NCBI GenBank assembly: GCA_964420405.1
Contig: CAYQTL010000093.1
Coordinates: 1 to 14,004, forward strand
Source of the DNA: CAYQTL01 sp964420405
Lineage (GTDB): Bacteria; Acidobacteriota; Thermoanaerobaculia; Thermoanaerobaculales; Sulfomarinibacteraceae
DNA length: 14,004 nucleotides
Direction of reading: 5' to 3'
This document shows, one piece after another, positions 7,315-13,936 of the stretch. How positions within the stretch are numbered: position 1 is the stretch's first letter; every line of letters begins with the position of its first letter. A program made the position numbers and the translations under genes. A model generated the notes under the pieces. It was not told where the DNA came from. It worked only from the letters and a program-made list of their open reading frames with translations, and ran no database searches.

Positions 7315-7968
7315 TCAGCCCGACACGAACGGGTTGGTCGCGCGCTCGCGGCCGATGGTGGTGTCGGGTCCGTGGCCGCAGACGACGCGGGTGTCGTCGG
7401 GCAGGGTGTAGAGCTGCTCCCGGATCGAGCGTGACAGCACCTCGAAGGAGCCGCCCCACAGGTCGGTTCGCCCGATCGAGCCGGCGAACAGCACGTCGCC
7501 CGCGACGACGACCCTCTCCGGGGCGCCCGACACCACGAAGACGACGCCGCCCGGCGAGTGTCCCGGAGTGTGCCGGACCTCCAGCTCGAGCCCGCCGAGA
7601 GCGATCGTCGTCCCGTGGTCCAACCACAGGTCCGGCTCCGGCGGCGGCTCCACCTCGAGGCCGAACATCCGCGCCTGGACCTCGAGGTTGCGGTACAGCT
7701 CGAGCTCCTCCCGGTGCAGCCCGACCGGCGTGCCTGGGCCGAGCCGCCGCACCAGCTCCGCGGTGCCGCCGGCGTGGTCGAGATGGCCGTGGGTGTGCAG
7801 CACCATCGTCGGCCGGACGCCGCAGCGCTCGGCCCGCTCGAGGATCCGCTCGGCCTCGTCGCCGGGGTCGACGACCGCCAGCGCGCCCGCCGCCCGGTCG
7901 CCGAGCAGGACGCAGTTGGCCTGGATCGGGCCGACCGGGAACACCTCGAGGACCAGCTCCGCCGCCAC
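7315..7968 (-). CDS. MBL-fold metallo-hydrolase, glyoxalase II-like (YcbL type)
   Basis: A 217-residue cytoplasmic protein of the length usual for short glyoxalase-II-like hydrolases, which cleave thioesters such as S-lactoylglutathione. The zinc site is complete: THGHLDH (59-65) gives the HxHxDH motif, His137 lies in HTPGHSPGG, Asp158 in AGDVLF and His199 in CGHGP. GSIGRTDL (163-170) after the Asp is typical of the family. The short C-terminus lacks the glutathione-binding extension of classical GloB, so the thiol partner is uncertain. The GTG start at 7968 follows GAGGG (minus-strand 7979-7975), which overlaps the stop of the upstream purine nucleoside phosphorylase gene. The gap is nine bases, so the two are co-transcribed and probably coupled. 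Confidence 0.92.
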   Translation of the reverse strand: MAAELVLEVFPVGPIQANCVLLGDRAAGALAVVDPGDEAERILERAERCGVRPTMVLHTHGHLDHAGGTAELVRRLGPGTPVGLHREELELYRNLEVQARMFGLEVEPPPEPDLWLDHGTTIALGGLELEVRHTPGHSPGGVVFVVSGAPERVVVAGDVLFAGSIGRTDLWGGSFEVLSRSIREQLYTLPDDTRVVCGHGPDTTIGRERATNPFVSG

Positions 7969-7977
7969 CGCCGTCCC

Positions 7978-8838
7978 TCAGACCGGGTCCACCGCGTCGA
8001 CCGCCTCGAGCGCCCGGGGCACCAGCAGGCCGATCAGGGTCGCGAGCCGGGCCGCCGCCCGCCGGCCCTCCTCGAGCACCTCGGAGTGGCTCAGCGGCCG
8101 GTCGACGAGCCCGGCGGCGGGGTTGGCCGCGAGCGACAGCACCGCCACCCGCATGCCCATGTGGCGCGCCGCGATCACCTCCGACACCGTGGACATGCCC
8201 ACCACCGTGCCGCCGAGCGCGCGCAGCATGCGGACCTCGGCCGGGGTCTCGAACGACGGTCCGAGCACCGCGGCGTACACGCCCTCGAAGACCTCGAAGC
8301 CGGCCTCCTCGGCCGCGGTCCGTGCCAGGAGACGCAGCGCCGGGTCGTATGCCGCCGACATGTCGGGGAACTGGGGCCCCAGCTCGCGGCCCCAGCCGCC
8401 CACCAGCGGGTTGACGCCCTGCAGGTTGAGGTGGTCGGTGACCAGCACCAGCGCGCCCGGCGGGATCGCGGGGTCGAGGGCGCCGGTGGCGTTGGTGGCG
8501 ACCATCATCTCGGCGCCGAGCAGCGCCGCCAGGCGGACCGGCGCCACCACCTCCTCCGGGCCGTAGCCCTGGTAGAGGTGGAGCCGGCCGTTCATCACCA
8601 GCAGGGTCTCACCGCCCCGTCGCCACAGCGTCACCGTGTGCTGGTGTCCCGCCAGCTCGTGCATCGGGATCGGCAGCACCTCGCCGAGGCCGATCTCCGC
8701 CTCGGCGGTCCAGCCGGGCACCTCGATCGCGATCCCCGAGCCGGCGACCAGCAGCGCCCGGACGCGGCCGGTCCGGTGCCTCCGGGCGAAGTCGTCCGCG
8801 ATCTCACGCAGGCCGGACGGCGTCAGGGGTGTCGACAC
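7978..8838 (-). CDS. Purine nucleoside phosphorylase (trimeric, class I)
   Basis: A 286-residue enzyme that splits purine nucleosides with phosphate into base and ribose-1-phosphate in purine salvage. Motifs run in the family order: GSG phosphate loop (33-35), NGRLHLYQGYGP (83-94), TNATGAL (115-121), DHLNLQGVNPL (135-145), GPSFETPAE (193-201), GMSTVSEVIAARHMGM (214-229) and SLAANPAAG (235-243). Asn239 is at the position of human PNP Asn243, which selects 6-oxopurines, so inosine and guanosine are the likely substrates. The usual Glu of the RxHxYEG motif is Gln90. The GTG at 8838 has no Shine-Dalgarno sequence, but a promoter places the transcript start almost on it, so it is probably leaderless. 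It is the first gene of the - strand pair. Confidence 0.93.
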   Translation of the reverse strand: MSTPLTPSGLREIADDFARRHRTGRVRALLVAGSGIAIEVPGWTAEAEIGLGEVLPIPMHELAGHQHTVTLWRRGGETLLVMNGRLHLYQGYGPEEVVAPVRLAALLGAEMMVATNATGALDPAIPPGALVLVTDHLNLQGVNPLVGGWGRELGPQFPDMSAAYDPALRLLARTAAEEAGFEVFEGVYAAVLGPSFETPAEVRMLRALGGTVVGMSTVSEVIAARHMGMRVAVLSLAANPAAGLVDRPLSHSEVLEEGRRAAARLATLIGLLVPRALEAVDAVDPV

Positions 8839-8845
8839 GGCGGCG

Positions 8846-8875
8846 AGGGTAGCCCAGCGGACGTTCCCGGTGCAA
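8846..8875 (-). promoter_or_regulatory. Promoter for the PNP operon, probably leaderless
   Basis: On the minus strand, TTGCAC (8875-8870) and TACCCT (8851-8846) are 18 bases apart. Initiation about seven bases after the -10 would fall at about 8839, one base from the GTG at 8838. No ribosome site is present, which agrees with leaderless translation. Confidence 0.5.
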
Positions 8876-8908
8876 CCGCCGGCCGTGGGCGTTCCCCTGA
8901 AGTGAACC

Positions 8909-8936
8909 CCCTTTCCGATCCCGTTCCCGGATGGCC
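8909..8936. repeat. Dispersed hexamer element, short copy
   Basis: 28 bases, starting CCCTTTCC, with a core of one GATCCC and one GTTCCC unit, and ending GGATGGCC. It matches 12804-12849 at both ends; that copy has exactly three more hexamers in the core. It lies upstream of the PNP promoter. Confidence 0.75.
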
Positions 8937-9053
8937 CCCATCCCGTGCCTCTCGGTCTCCCGCCGTCGCGACGCCACCCGACGAGCGAGTGGGTGTGCGG
9001 ACTCCCACCCTCTCCGATCGGCGAGTTGCTCCGTGGACACCGAGCACGGCCGC

Positions 9054-9154
9054 TGGCGCTGACCCTGGCGCTGACCCTGGCGCTGACCCTGGAGTTACCC
9101 TGGCGCTGTCGCTGACCCTGCCGCTGTCCCTATCGCTATCGCTGTCGCTGCCGC
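9054..9154. repeat. Tandem hexamer array, unit TGNCNC
   Basis: Seventeen consecutive units, sixteen of six bases and one of five (TACCC at 9096-9100). The first six alternate TGGCGC and TGACCC, making three copies of a 12-base repeat; later units are TGTCGC, TGCCGC, TGTCCC and TATCGC. The array lies between the divergent PNP and smc genes, 99 bases before the smc promoter. It is distinct in sequence from the CCCGAT family. Confidence 0.85.
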
Positions 9155-9174
9155 CGAACGTGACCGCCACCATC

Positions 9175-9194
9175 GGGATCGGGATCGGGATCGG
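9175..9194. repeat. GGGATC hexamer array upstream of smc
   Basis: Three GGGATC units and a partial GG, followed by more G-runs (9199-9203 and 9205-9207). It is the opposite orientation of the CCCGAT family and sits 55 bases before the smc -10 element. Between PNP (8838) and smc (9269), the remaining sequence (8937-9053) shows no gene. Confidence 0.8.
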
Positions 9195-9249
9195 AGGCGG
9201 GGGTGGGAGAGGCGTGGGCGTCGTCCGGTACCCCGCCGGTCGCGGAGTC

Positions 9250-9258
9250 TGCTACCGT
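9250..9258 (+). promoter_or_regulatory. Extended -10 promoter for smc, near-leaderless
   Basis: TGC followed by TACCGT (9253-9258) is an extended -10 (TGnTAnnnT). No -35 is evident. Initiation would be at about 9265, four bases before the ATG, and no Shine-Dalgarno sequence lies between. The arrangement parallels that of the PNP gene. Confidence 0.45.
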
Positions 9259-9268
9259 TCCGGACTCC

Positions 9269-12200
9269 ATGGCGTCCGTCCGGCTGGAGTCGCTCGCGCT
9301 GACCGGGTTCAAGTCGTTCCCGGACCAGGTGGAGATTGCGTTTCCCGGGCAGGTGTCGGCGATCGTCGGTCCCAACGGATGCGGCAAGTCCAACCTGGTG
9401 GACGCGATTCTGTGGGTCCTCGGCGAGCAGAGCCCGACGCTGCTGCGGCTGAAGAACATGGGCGACGTGGTGTTCTCGGGCGCCGCCGGCCGACCCGCCG
9501 CTGGGGCCGCCGAGGTCGTGCTCCGCCTCCGCTCGGACGGCGGCCACTGGGCCGACACCGACGGCCGGCTCGAGATCCGCCGCCGGGTGTTCACCAGCGG
9601 ACCCTCCGAGTACCGGCTCAACGGCCGCGCGGCGCGGCTGCGCGACGTCGCCGACGAGCTGCTCGCGGTCGGCCTCGGCACCCGCGGCTACGCGATCATC
9701 GAGCAGGGCCGGGTCGGCCAGGTACTGTCGGCCCGGCCGACCGACCGCCGCGTGCTGATCGAGGAGGCGGCCGGCGTCACCCGCTACAAGGCGCGCCGCC
9801 ACGAGGCCGAGCTGAAGCTCGAGCGGACCCGTCAGAACCTGCTCCGGCTCGACGACGTCGTCGCCGAGGTCCGCCGCTCGCTGCGGCAGCTGAAGCGCCA
9901 GGCGCGCCAGGCGGAGCAGTACGAGGCCCTGCGGGGCGAGCTGCGCGAACGCACCACGGCGCTGCTGACCCTGCAGGCCCACCGTCTCGACCGCGAGCGG
10001 CGCGACGCCGCCCGCCGCAGGGCCGAGTCCCAGAACGAGGTCGCCGCCGCAGCGTCGGCGCTCGGCAGCGCGGAGGCCGACCTGTCGGCGTCCCGCCGCC
10101 GGCTCGACGAGGAGCGCCGGGAGGTGGACGCCGCCCGCTCGGAGGTGTCGGCTCTGGTCACGTCCCAGGAGCGGCTCGAGGCGTTCCTCGAGCGGTCGGC
10201 GGACCTGCTCGACAACCTCCGCGGCTCGCTCGAGCGCGCGACCCGCGAGTCGTCGCGGCTCGAGGGCGAACGTACCGAGCTCGCCGAACGGCTCGCGGCG
10301 GCCGTCGAGCGGCGCACGGCCCTGGACGCCGAGCTGGCATCGGTCCGGGAGCGCGAGACGGAGGCGTCCACGCGGGCCGGTGCGGCCGGCGACGCGTTGC
10401 GCGGCGCCGAGCAGGAGGCGACCGCCCGTCGCCAGAGCCTGCTGAAGACGATCTCGACCCTGACCGAGAGCCGCAACCGCCTCGGCGACCTCGAGCGCGA
10501 GCAGGACCGGCTGACCTACGTCGTCGGCCAGCTCGACCACGAGCAGGAGCGGACCGCGGAGCGGCGGCGGGAGGCCGAGGCCCGGGCCGCCGAAGGGGTC
10601 GCCGCCAGCCGGGCCGCGGCCGCCGGTGTCGAGCTGGTCGAACGCGAGCGGCGGCAGCTCGCGGACGAGCGCAGCCGGCTCCAGGAGGAGGCGTCGGCGG
10701 CCCGCCAGACCGCCGAGTCGGCCGGCCACGACGCATGGGAGCTGCGCCACCGGATCGCCGGCGTCGAGCGCGAGCTCGCCCGCCACACCGCCGCGGCGGA
10801 GCAGCTCGCCTCGCATCTGCCGGAGGGCGCCCTGGCCGGCCAGGTGAGCGACCGGCTGCGACCGGACCCGGCGGTCGCGGCCGTCCTCGACCGCCTGTGG
10901 TCGGAGTGGCTCGAGCTGCCGCTGGTCCGCGCGGCATCCCTCGACGCCGACGCCCGCGAGCGCCTCGCAGCCCTCGAGCAGCGGATCCGGCTGGTGATGG
11001 TGGGCGACCCGCCACCGGCCGACCGTCCCGCCGTGCCCGACGGTGCGGTCGACCTGATGGCGGACGCCGGGGTCGACGACGCCGACCGCGGCTGGCTCGG
11101 ACGTACCGTGCCGCCGACCTGGCGCTGCGACGACCCCGCGCTCGCCGCACGGCTCGCCGAGGCGCACCCGGAGGCGATCATCCTGGACGGGGACGGGATC
11201 GTCCGGCGGGGCCGGGTCGTCGAGCCGCCGACCGCGGGCAGCGGCCGCCCGGGGGCGCTGGCGCTGCGGGACGAACGGACGCAGCTGGAAGGGGCGCTGG
11301 CCGCGGCGACGGTCTCGGCAGACGCCGCCCGCGCCCGGCAGCAGGAGCTCGCGTCGCGCCTCGCGGCGCTCGCCGATGACATCGAGTCGCTCGATCGCCG
11401 GATGGTCGACGCCGAGCAGGAGCGCGCGCGGGCCGCCGCCCTCGAGCAGGCGGCCACCGCCGAGCACGGCCGGCTGCAGCGCGAGCTCGAGGCCCTGCGG
11501 GCGGACGTCGAACGCCACCGCGCCCTCGCCGTCGAGCTCGGATCGCGCCGCCAGCGGATCGAGCGCGAGGTCGCGACCCTCGAGAGCCGGGGACGCACCC
11601 TCGAGCGGGAGCTCGAGGAGTCGACCGGGGTCCTCGAGGCGCGGCGGCAGGAGGCGGCGGACGCCCGCGGCGCGCTGGAGCGGGTGGTGGGCGAGCGGCG
11701 GCTGGCGGAGGAGCGGGCCGGCGGCGCCGCCGCCGACGCGGTGCGGCTGGGGGCGGAGCGCGACCATCTCGAAGCCCGCCGCGCAACCCTCGGGCGGGAG
11801 GCGGACGGGCTCAGGGAGGAGCTCGGGCGGACCGAGGACGAGGTCGTCCGGTCGCGGGCCCGCCTGGCGGAGGAGCAGGGGATGCTGTCGGCCGCCCGCG
11901 AGCGCGAGCGGCGGCTCGCCGAGCAGGTCGAGCGGTCGCAGCGGGCGACCGAGCGTCTCGAGCGCGAGGTCCGCGAGCGGCGCGACGTCCACGAGCGGAC
12001 CCGGGACGCCCTCCACCGGGTCGAGGTCGAGGTGACGCGGATCGCCGCCGAGTGGGACCGCCTGCGGGACGCGACCGCCGAGATCGAGCGGCCGCCGGAG
12101 CAGCTCCTCCAGGAGGTCCCCGACGACAGCCGCACCGCCGAGCAGCTGCGCGACGACGTCGAGCGGCTGCGGGCCACGCTGGAGTCGATCGGCCCGGTCA

Positions 12201-12784
12201 ACCTGCTGGCGGTCCGCGAGGCCGCCGAGCTCGAGGAGCGGTCGCGCTTCCTGTCCGAGCAGCGGGCCGACCTGGTGGCGTCGCTGGACAGCCTCGACGC
12301 CACCATCCGCGAGATCGACGACACCTGCACCGAGCGGTTCCTGGCGACCTTCGAGCGGGTCAACGATGTCCTCGGCGAGACCTTCACCTTCCTGTTCGGC
12401 GGCGGCTCCGCCCGCCTCGCGCTGGTCGACGAGGACGATCCCCTGACCTCCGGCGTCGACATCACCGCCCAGCCGCCGGGCAAGCGCAACCAGTCCGTGC
12501 AGCTGCTGTCCGGCGGCGAGAAGGCGCTGACGGCGCTGTCGCTGCTGATCTCCCTGTTCCGGATCAAGCCGTCGCCGTTCTGCGTCCTCGACGAGGTCGA
12601 CGCGCCCCTCGACGACGCCAACGTCGAGCGTCTGGCCGACCTCGTCGAGGCCATGACCGAGCACACCCAGTTCGTCGTCATCACCCACAACCGCCGCACC
12701 ATGGCCCGCGCCGGCGCGCTGTACGGCGTCACCATGGAGGAGCCCGGCGTGTCGAAGCTGGTGACCGTGCGGCTGGAGAGGTAG
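9269..12784 (+). CDS. smc: Chromosome segregation protein SMC
   Basis: A 1,171-residue SMC ATPase, the usual bacterial length, which dimerises and loads on DNA to organise and segregate the chromosome. The N-terminal head has the Walker A motif GPNGCGKSN (34-42), followed by AILWVLGEQS and the Q-loop/arm region (AIIEQGRVGQVLSARPTDRR, EEAAGVTRYKARR). Coiled coils are about 165-510 and 665-985. The hinge (about 515-665) is divergent but keeps the family exit pattern ILDGDGIVRRGRVVEPP. The C-terminal head has IGPVNLLAVREAAELEERS, FTFLFGGGSARL, the signature LSGGEKALTAL (1080-1090), Walker B FCVLDEVDAPLDD (1104-1116) and VVITHNRRTM. I chose ATG 9269 (MASVRLESLALTGFKSF) over the in-frame GTG at 9203 because the promoter lies between them. 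No scpA or scpB gene is in the window. Confidence 0.97.
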   Translation: MASVRLESLALTGFKSFPDQVEIAFPGQVSAIVGPNGCGKSNLVDAILWVLGEQSPTLLRLKNMGDVVFSGAAGRPAAGAAEVVLRLRSDGGHWADTDGRLEIRRRVFTSGPSEYRLNGRAARLRDVADELLAVGLGTRGYAIIEQGRVGQVLSARPTDRRVLIEEAAGVTRYKARRHEAELKLERTRQNLLRLDDVVAEVRRSLRQLKRQARQAEQYEALRGELRERTTALLTLQAHRLDRERRDAARRRAESQNEVAAAASALGSAEADLSASRRRLDEERREVDAARSEVSALVTSQERLEAFLERSADLLDNLRGSLERATRESSRLEGERTELAERLAAAVERRTALDAELASVRERETEASTRAGAAGDALRGAEQEATARRQSLLKTISTLTESRNRLGDLEREQDRLTYVVGQLDHEQERTAERRREAEARAAEGVAASRAAAAGVELVERERRQLADERSRLQEEASAARQTAESAGHDAWELRHRIAGVERELARHTAAAEQLASHLPEGALAGQVSDRLRPDPAVAAVLDRLWSEWLELPLVRAASLDADARERLAALEQRIRLVMVGDPPPADRPAVPDGAVDLMADAGVDDADRGWLGRTVPPTWRCDDPALAARLAEAHPEAIILDGDGIVRRGRVVEPPTAGSGRPGALALRDERTQLEGALAAATVSADAARARQQELASRLAALADDIESLDRRMVDAEQERARAAALEQAATAEHGRLQRELEALRADVERHRALAVELGSRRQRIEREVATLESRGRTLERELEESTGVLEARRQEAADARGALERVVGERRLAEERAGGAAADAVRLGAERDHLEARRATLGREADGLREELGRTEDEVVRSRARLAEEQGMLSAARERERRLAEQVERSQRATERLEREVRERRDVHERTRDALHRVEVEVTRIAAEWDRLRDATAEIERPPEQLLQEVPDDSRTAEQLRDDVERLRATLESIGPVNLLAVREAAELEERSRFLSEQRADLVASLDSLDATIREIDDTCTERFLATFERVNDVLGETFTFLFGGGSARLALVDEDDPLTSGVDITAQPPGKRNQSVQLLSGGEKALTALSLLISLFRIKPSPFCVLDEVDAPLDDANVERLADLVEAMTEHTQFVVITHNRRTMARAGALYGVTMEEPGVSKLVTVRLER

Positions 12785-12803
12785 GCGGCGCCCCCTTCCC
12801 TCT

Positions 12804-12849
12804 CCCTTTCCGATCCCGATCCCGTTCCCGATCCCGTTCCCGGATGGCC
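12804..12849. repeat. Dispersed hexamer element, long copy
   Basis: 46 bases, starting CCCTTTCC and ending GGATGGCC like 8909-8936, with five hexamers in the core instead of two. The 18-base length difference is exactly three units, as expected from gain or loss of whole hexamers. Confidence 0.75.
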
Positions 12850-12850
12850 G

Positions 12851-12876
12851 CCTTCCGATCCCGATCCCGGATGGCC
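12851..12876. repeat. Dispersed hexamer element, third copy
   Basis: 26 bases with the same right end (CCCGGATGGCC) and a CCTTCCGATCCCGATCCC left part. It is in direct orientation relative to 12804-12849 and one base after it, so it is either a tandem duplicate or an independent insertion. Confidence 0.65.
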
Positions 12877-12966
12877 CTGGTCCCGGGCGGCCGGTCCATC
12901 GGGAACGGGATCGGGATCGGGATCGGGATCGGAGCAGGAGCAGGATCGCGACAGGCGAACCGTCCC

Positions 12967-13845
12967 TCAGCCGGCGTCCGCCTGGGCGGGCGCGAACCCC
13001 TCTCCGAGCACCTCCTGGGCCGAGGAGATCGCGACGAAGGCGTCCGGATCGGCCTCGGCGACCCGCAGCTTCAGCCGCCCGACCTCGTGGGCGGCCACCA
13101 CCACGTACAGCATCGGCCGCGGCTCGCCGGTCCAGCCGCCGCGGGCCTCGAGCATCGTCACCCCCCGTTGGAGGTTGGCGAACACCGTGTCGCGGACCGC
13201 CTCCGGCCGGCGCGTGATGATGATCGCCTGGCGGGAGGCCGCGAAGCCGGCCTGCACCGTGTCGAGGGTCTTGGCCGACACGAACGCGAGCGCCAGCGCC
13301 ACCATCACCGCCTCGGCGCCGAACTGGGACGCGGCGACCGCGAAGATCAGGACGTTGATGGCGAGCAGGGTCTGGCCGATGCCGACGCCGAGGAACCGGT
13401 TGGCGACCCGCGCCAGCACGTCGGTGCCGCCGGTGGTGCCGCGGCCGCGGAACACCAGGCCCATGCCGAGCCCGTCCAGCAGCCCGCCGTAGGTGATCAC
13501 CAGCAGCCGGTCGGTGGTCGGCGGCGCCAGGTACGGCGCCGTCAGGTCGATCGCCGCCGACAGCACCACCACCGCCACGGCGGTCCGGATGAAGAACCGG
13601 GCGCCGCCGGCCCACCGCCAGCCGATCCACAGCAGCGGCAGGTTGAGCAGCAGCGTGACCAGCCCGACCGGCGTTCCGAACGCGTAGTGGAGCAGGATCG
13701 AGACCCCGGTGACGCCGCCCGACACGACCTTGTTGGGGACGAAGAACAGGTTGGTGCCGAGCGCCACCAGCAGCGACCCGAGCACCACCTGCAGGTAGTC
13801 GAGGACGACGCGCCACGGACCCGAGGTGGGAAGATTCCAGACCAT
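12967..13845 (-). CDS. YitT family membrane protein with C-terminal DUF2179 domain
   Basis: A 292-residue inner-membrane protein. Five or six hydrophobic helices lie at about residues 15-37, 55-75, 86-103, 112-130, 155-172 and perhaps 180-193. The first contains the family pattern GTNLFFVPNKVVSGGVTGVS, and FRGRGTTGGTDVLA comes in the middle. The last 90 residues form the cytoplasmic DUF2179 domain (QRGVTMLEARGGWTGE, LYVVVAAHEVGRLK, DPDAFVAISSAQEVLGEGF). The transported substrate of this family is not established. I chose ATG 13845 because GGAGG (minus strand 13855-13851) is five bases before it. The longer start at 13893 has no ribosome site and would overlap a likely -10 element. The gene is convergent with smc. 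Confidence 0.9.
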   Translation of the reverse strand: MVWNLPTSGPWRVVLDYLQVVLGSLLVALGTNLFFVPNKVVSGGVTGVSILLHYAFGTPVGLVTLLLNLPLLWIGWRWAGGARFFIRTAVAVVVLSAAIDLTAPYLAPPTTDRLLVITYGGLLDGLGMGLVFRGRGTTGGTDVLARVANRFLGVGIGQTLLAINVLIFAVAASQFGAEAVMVALALAFVSAKTLDTVQAGFAASRQAIIITRRPEAVRDTVFANLQRGVTMLEARGGWTGEPRPMLYVVVAAHEVGRLKLRVAEADPDAFVAISSAQEVLGEGFAPAQADAG

Positions 13846-13888
13846 CGCGGCCTCCGACGCGCGCAGGCGATCCCGCACGCGGCCGGGG

Positions 13889-13916
13889 ATCATGGCACAG
13901 GTATCCGCCGTGTCAA
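13889..13916 (-). promoter_or_regulatory. Promoter for the YitT family gene
   Basis: On the minus strand there is a perfect -35, TTGACA (13916-13911), and 16 bases on a -10-like CATGAT (13894-13889). The leader would be about 37 bases and includes the GGAGG ribosome site at 13855-13851. This supports translation from 13845 rather than 13893. Confidence 0.5.
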
Positions 13917-13936
13917 GCCGTGCGAACGAGCCCGGC

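Larger units (their letters stand above)
12804..12932. terminator. Inverted pair of hexamer elements between convergent genes (possible bidirectional terminator)
   Basis: The left arm (12810-12847) is a run of CCGATCCC/CCGTTCCC units ending GGATGG. The right arm (12896-12932) is its complement with one mismatch and one single-base gap across about 37 bases. A 48-base loop holds a third short copy (12851-12876). The structure begins 25 bases after the smc stop and ends 34 bases before the YitT stop, where two converging transcripts must end. There is no T-run, so termination by this hairpin is inference. Each arm also has five G3 runs spaced by three bases on one strand. Confidence 0.6.

Noticed and set aside
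7558..11379. 1,273-codon open frame on the + strand across the PNP operon and the smc start
   Set aside because: It runs antisense to two well-supported genes and out of frame with smc, and the product is Arg/Ala/Pro-rich with no recognisable motif.
9095..13816. 1,573-codon open frame on the minus strand across the whole smc gene
   Set aside because: It is the antisense shadow of smc and the YitT gene in very GC-rich DNA. The translation is low-complexity and shows no domain, whereas the + strand encodes a complete SMC.
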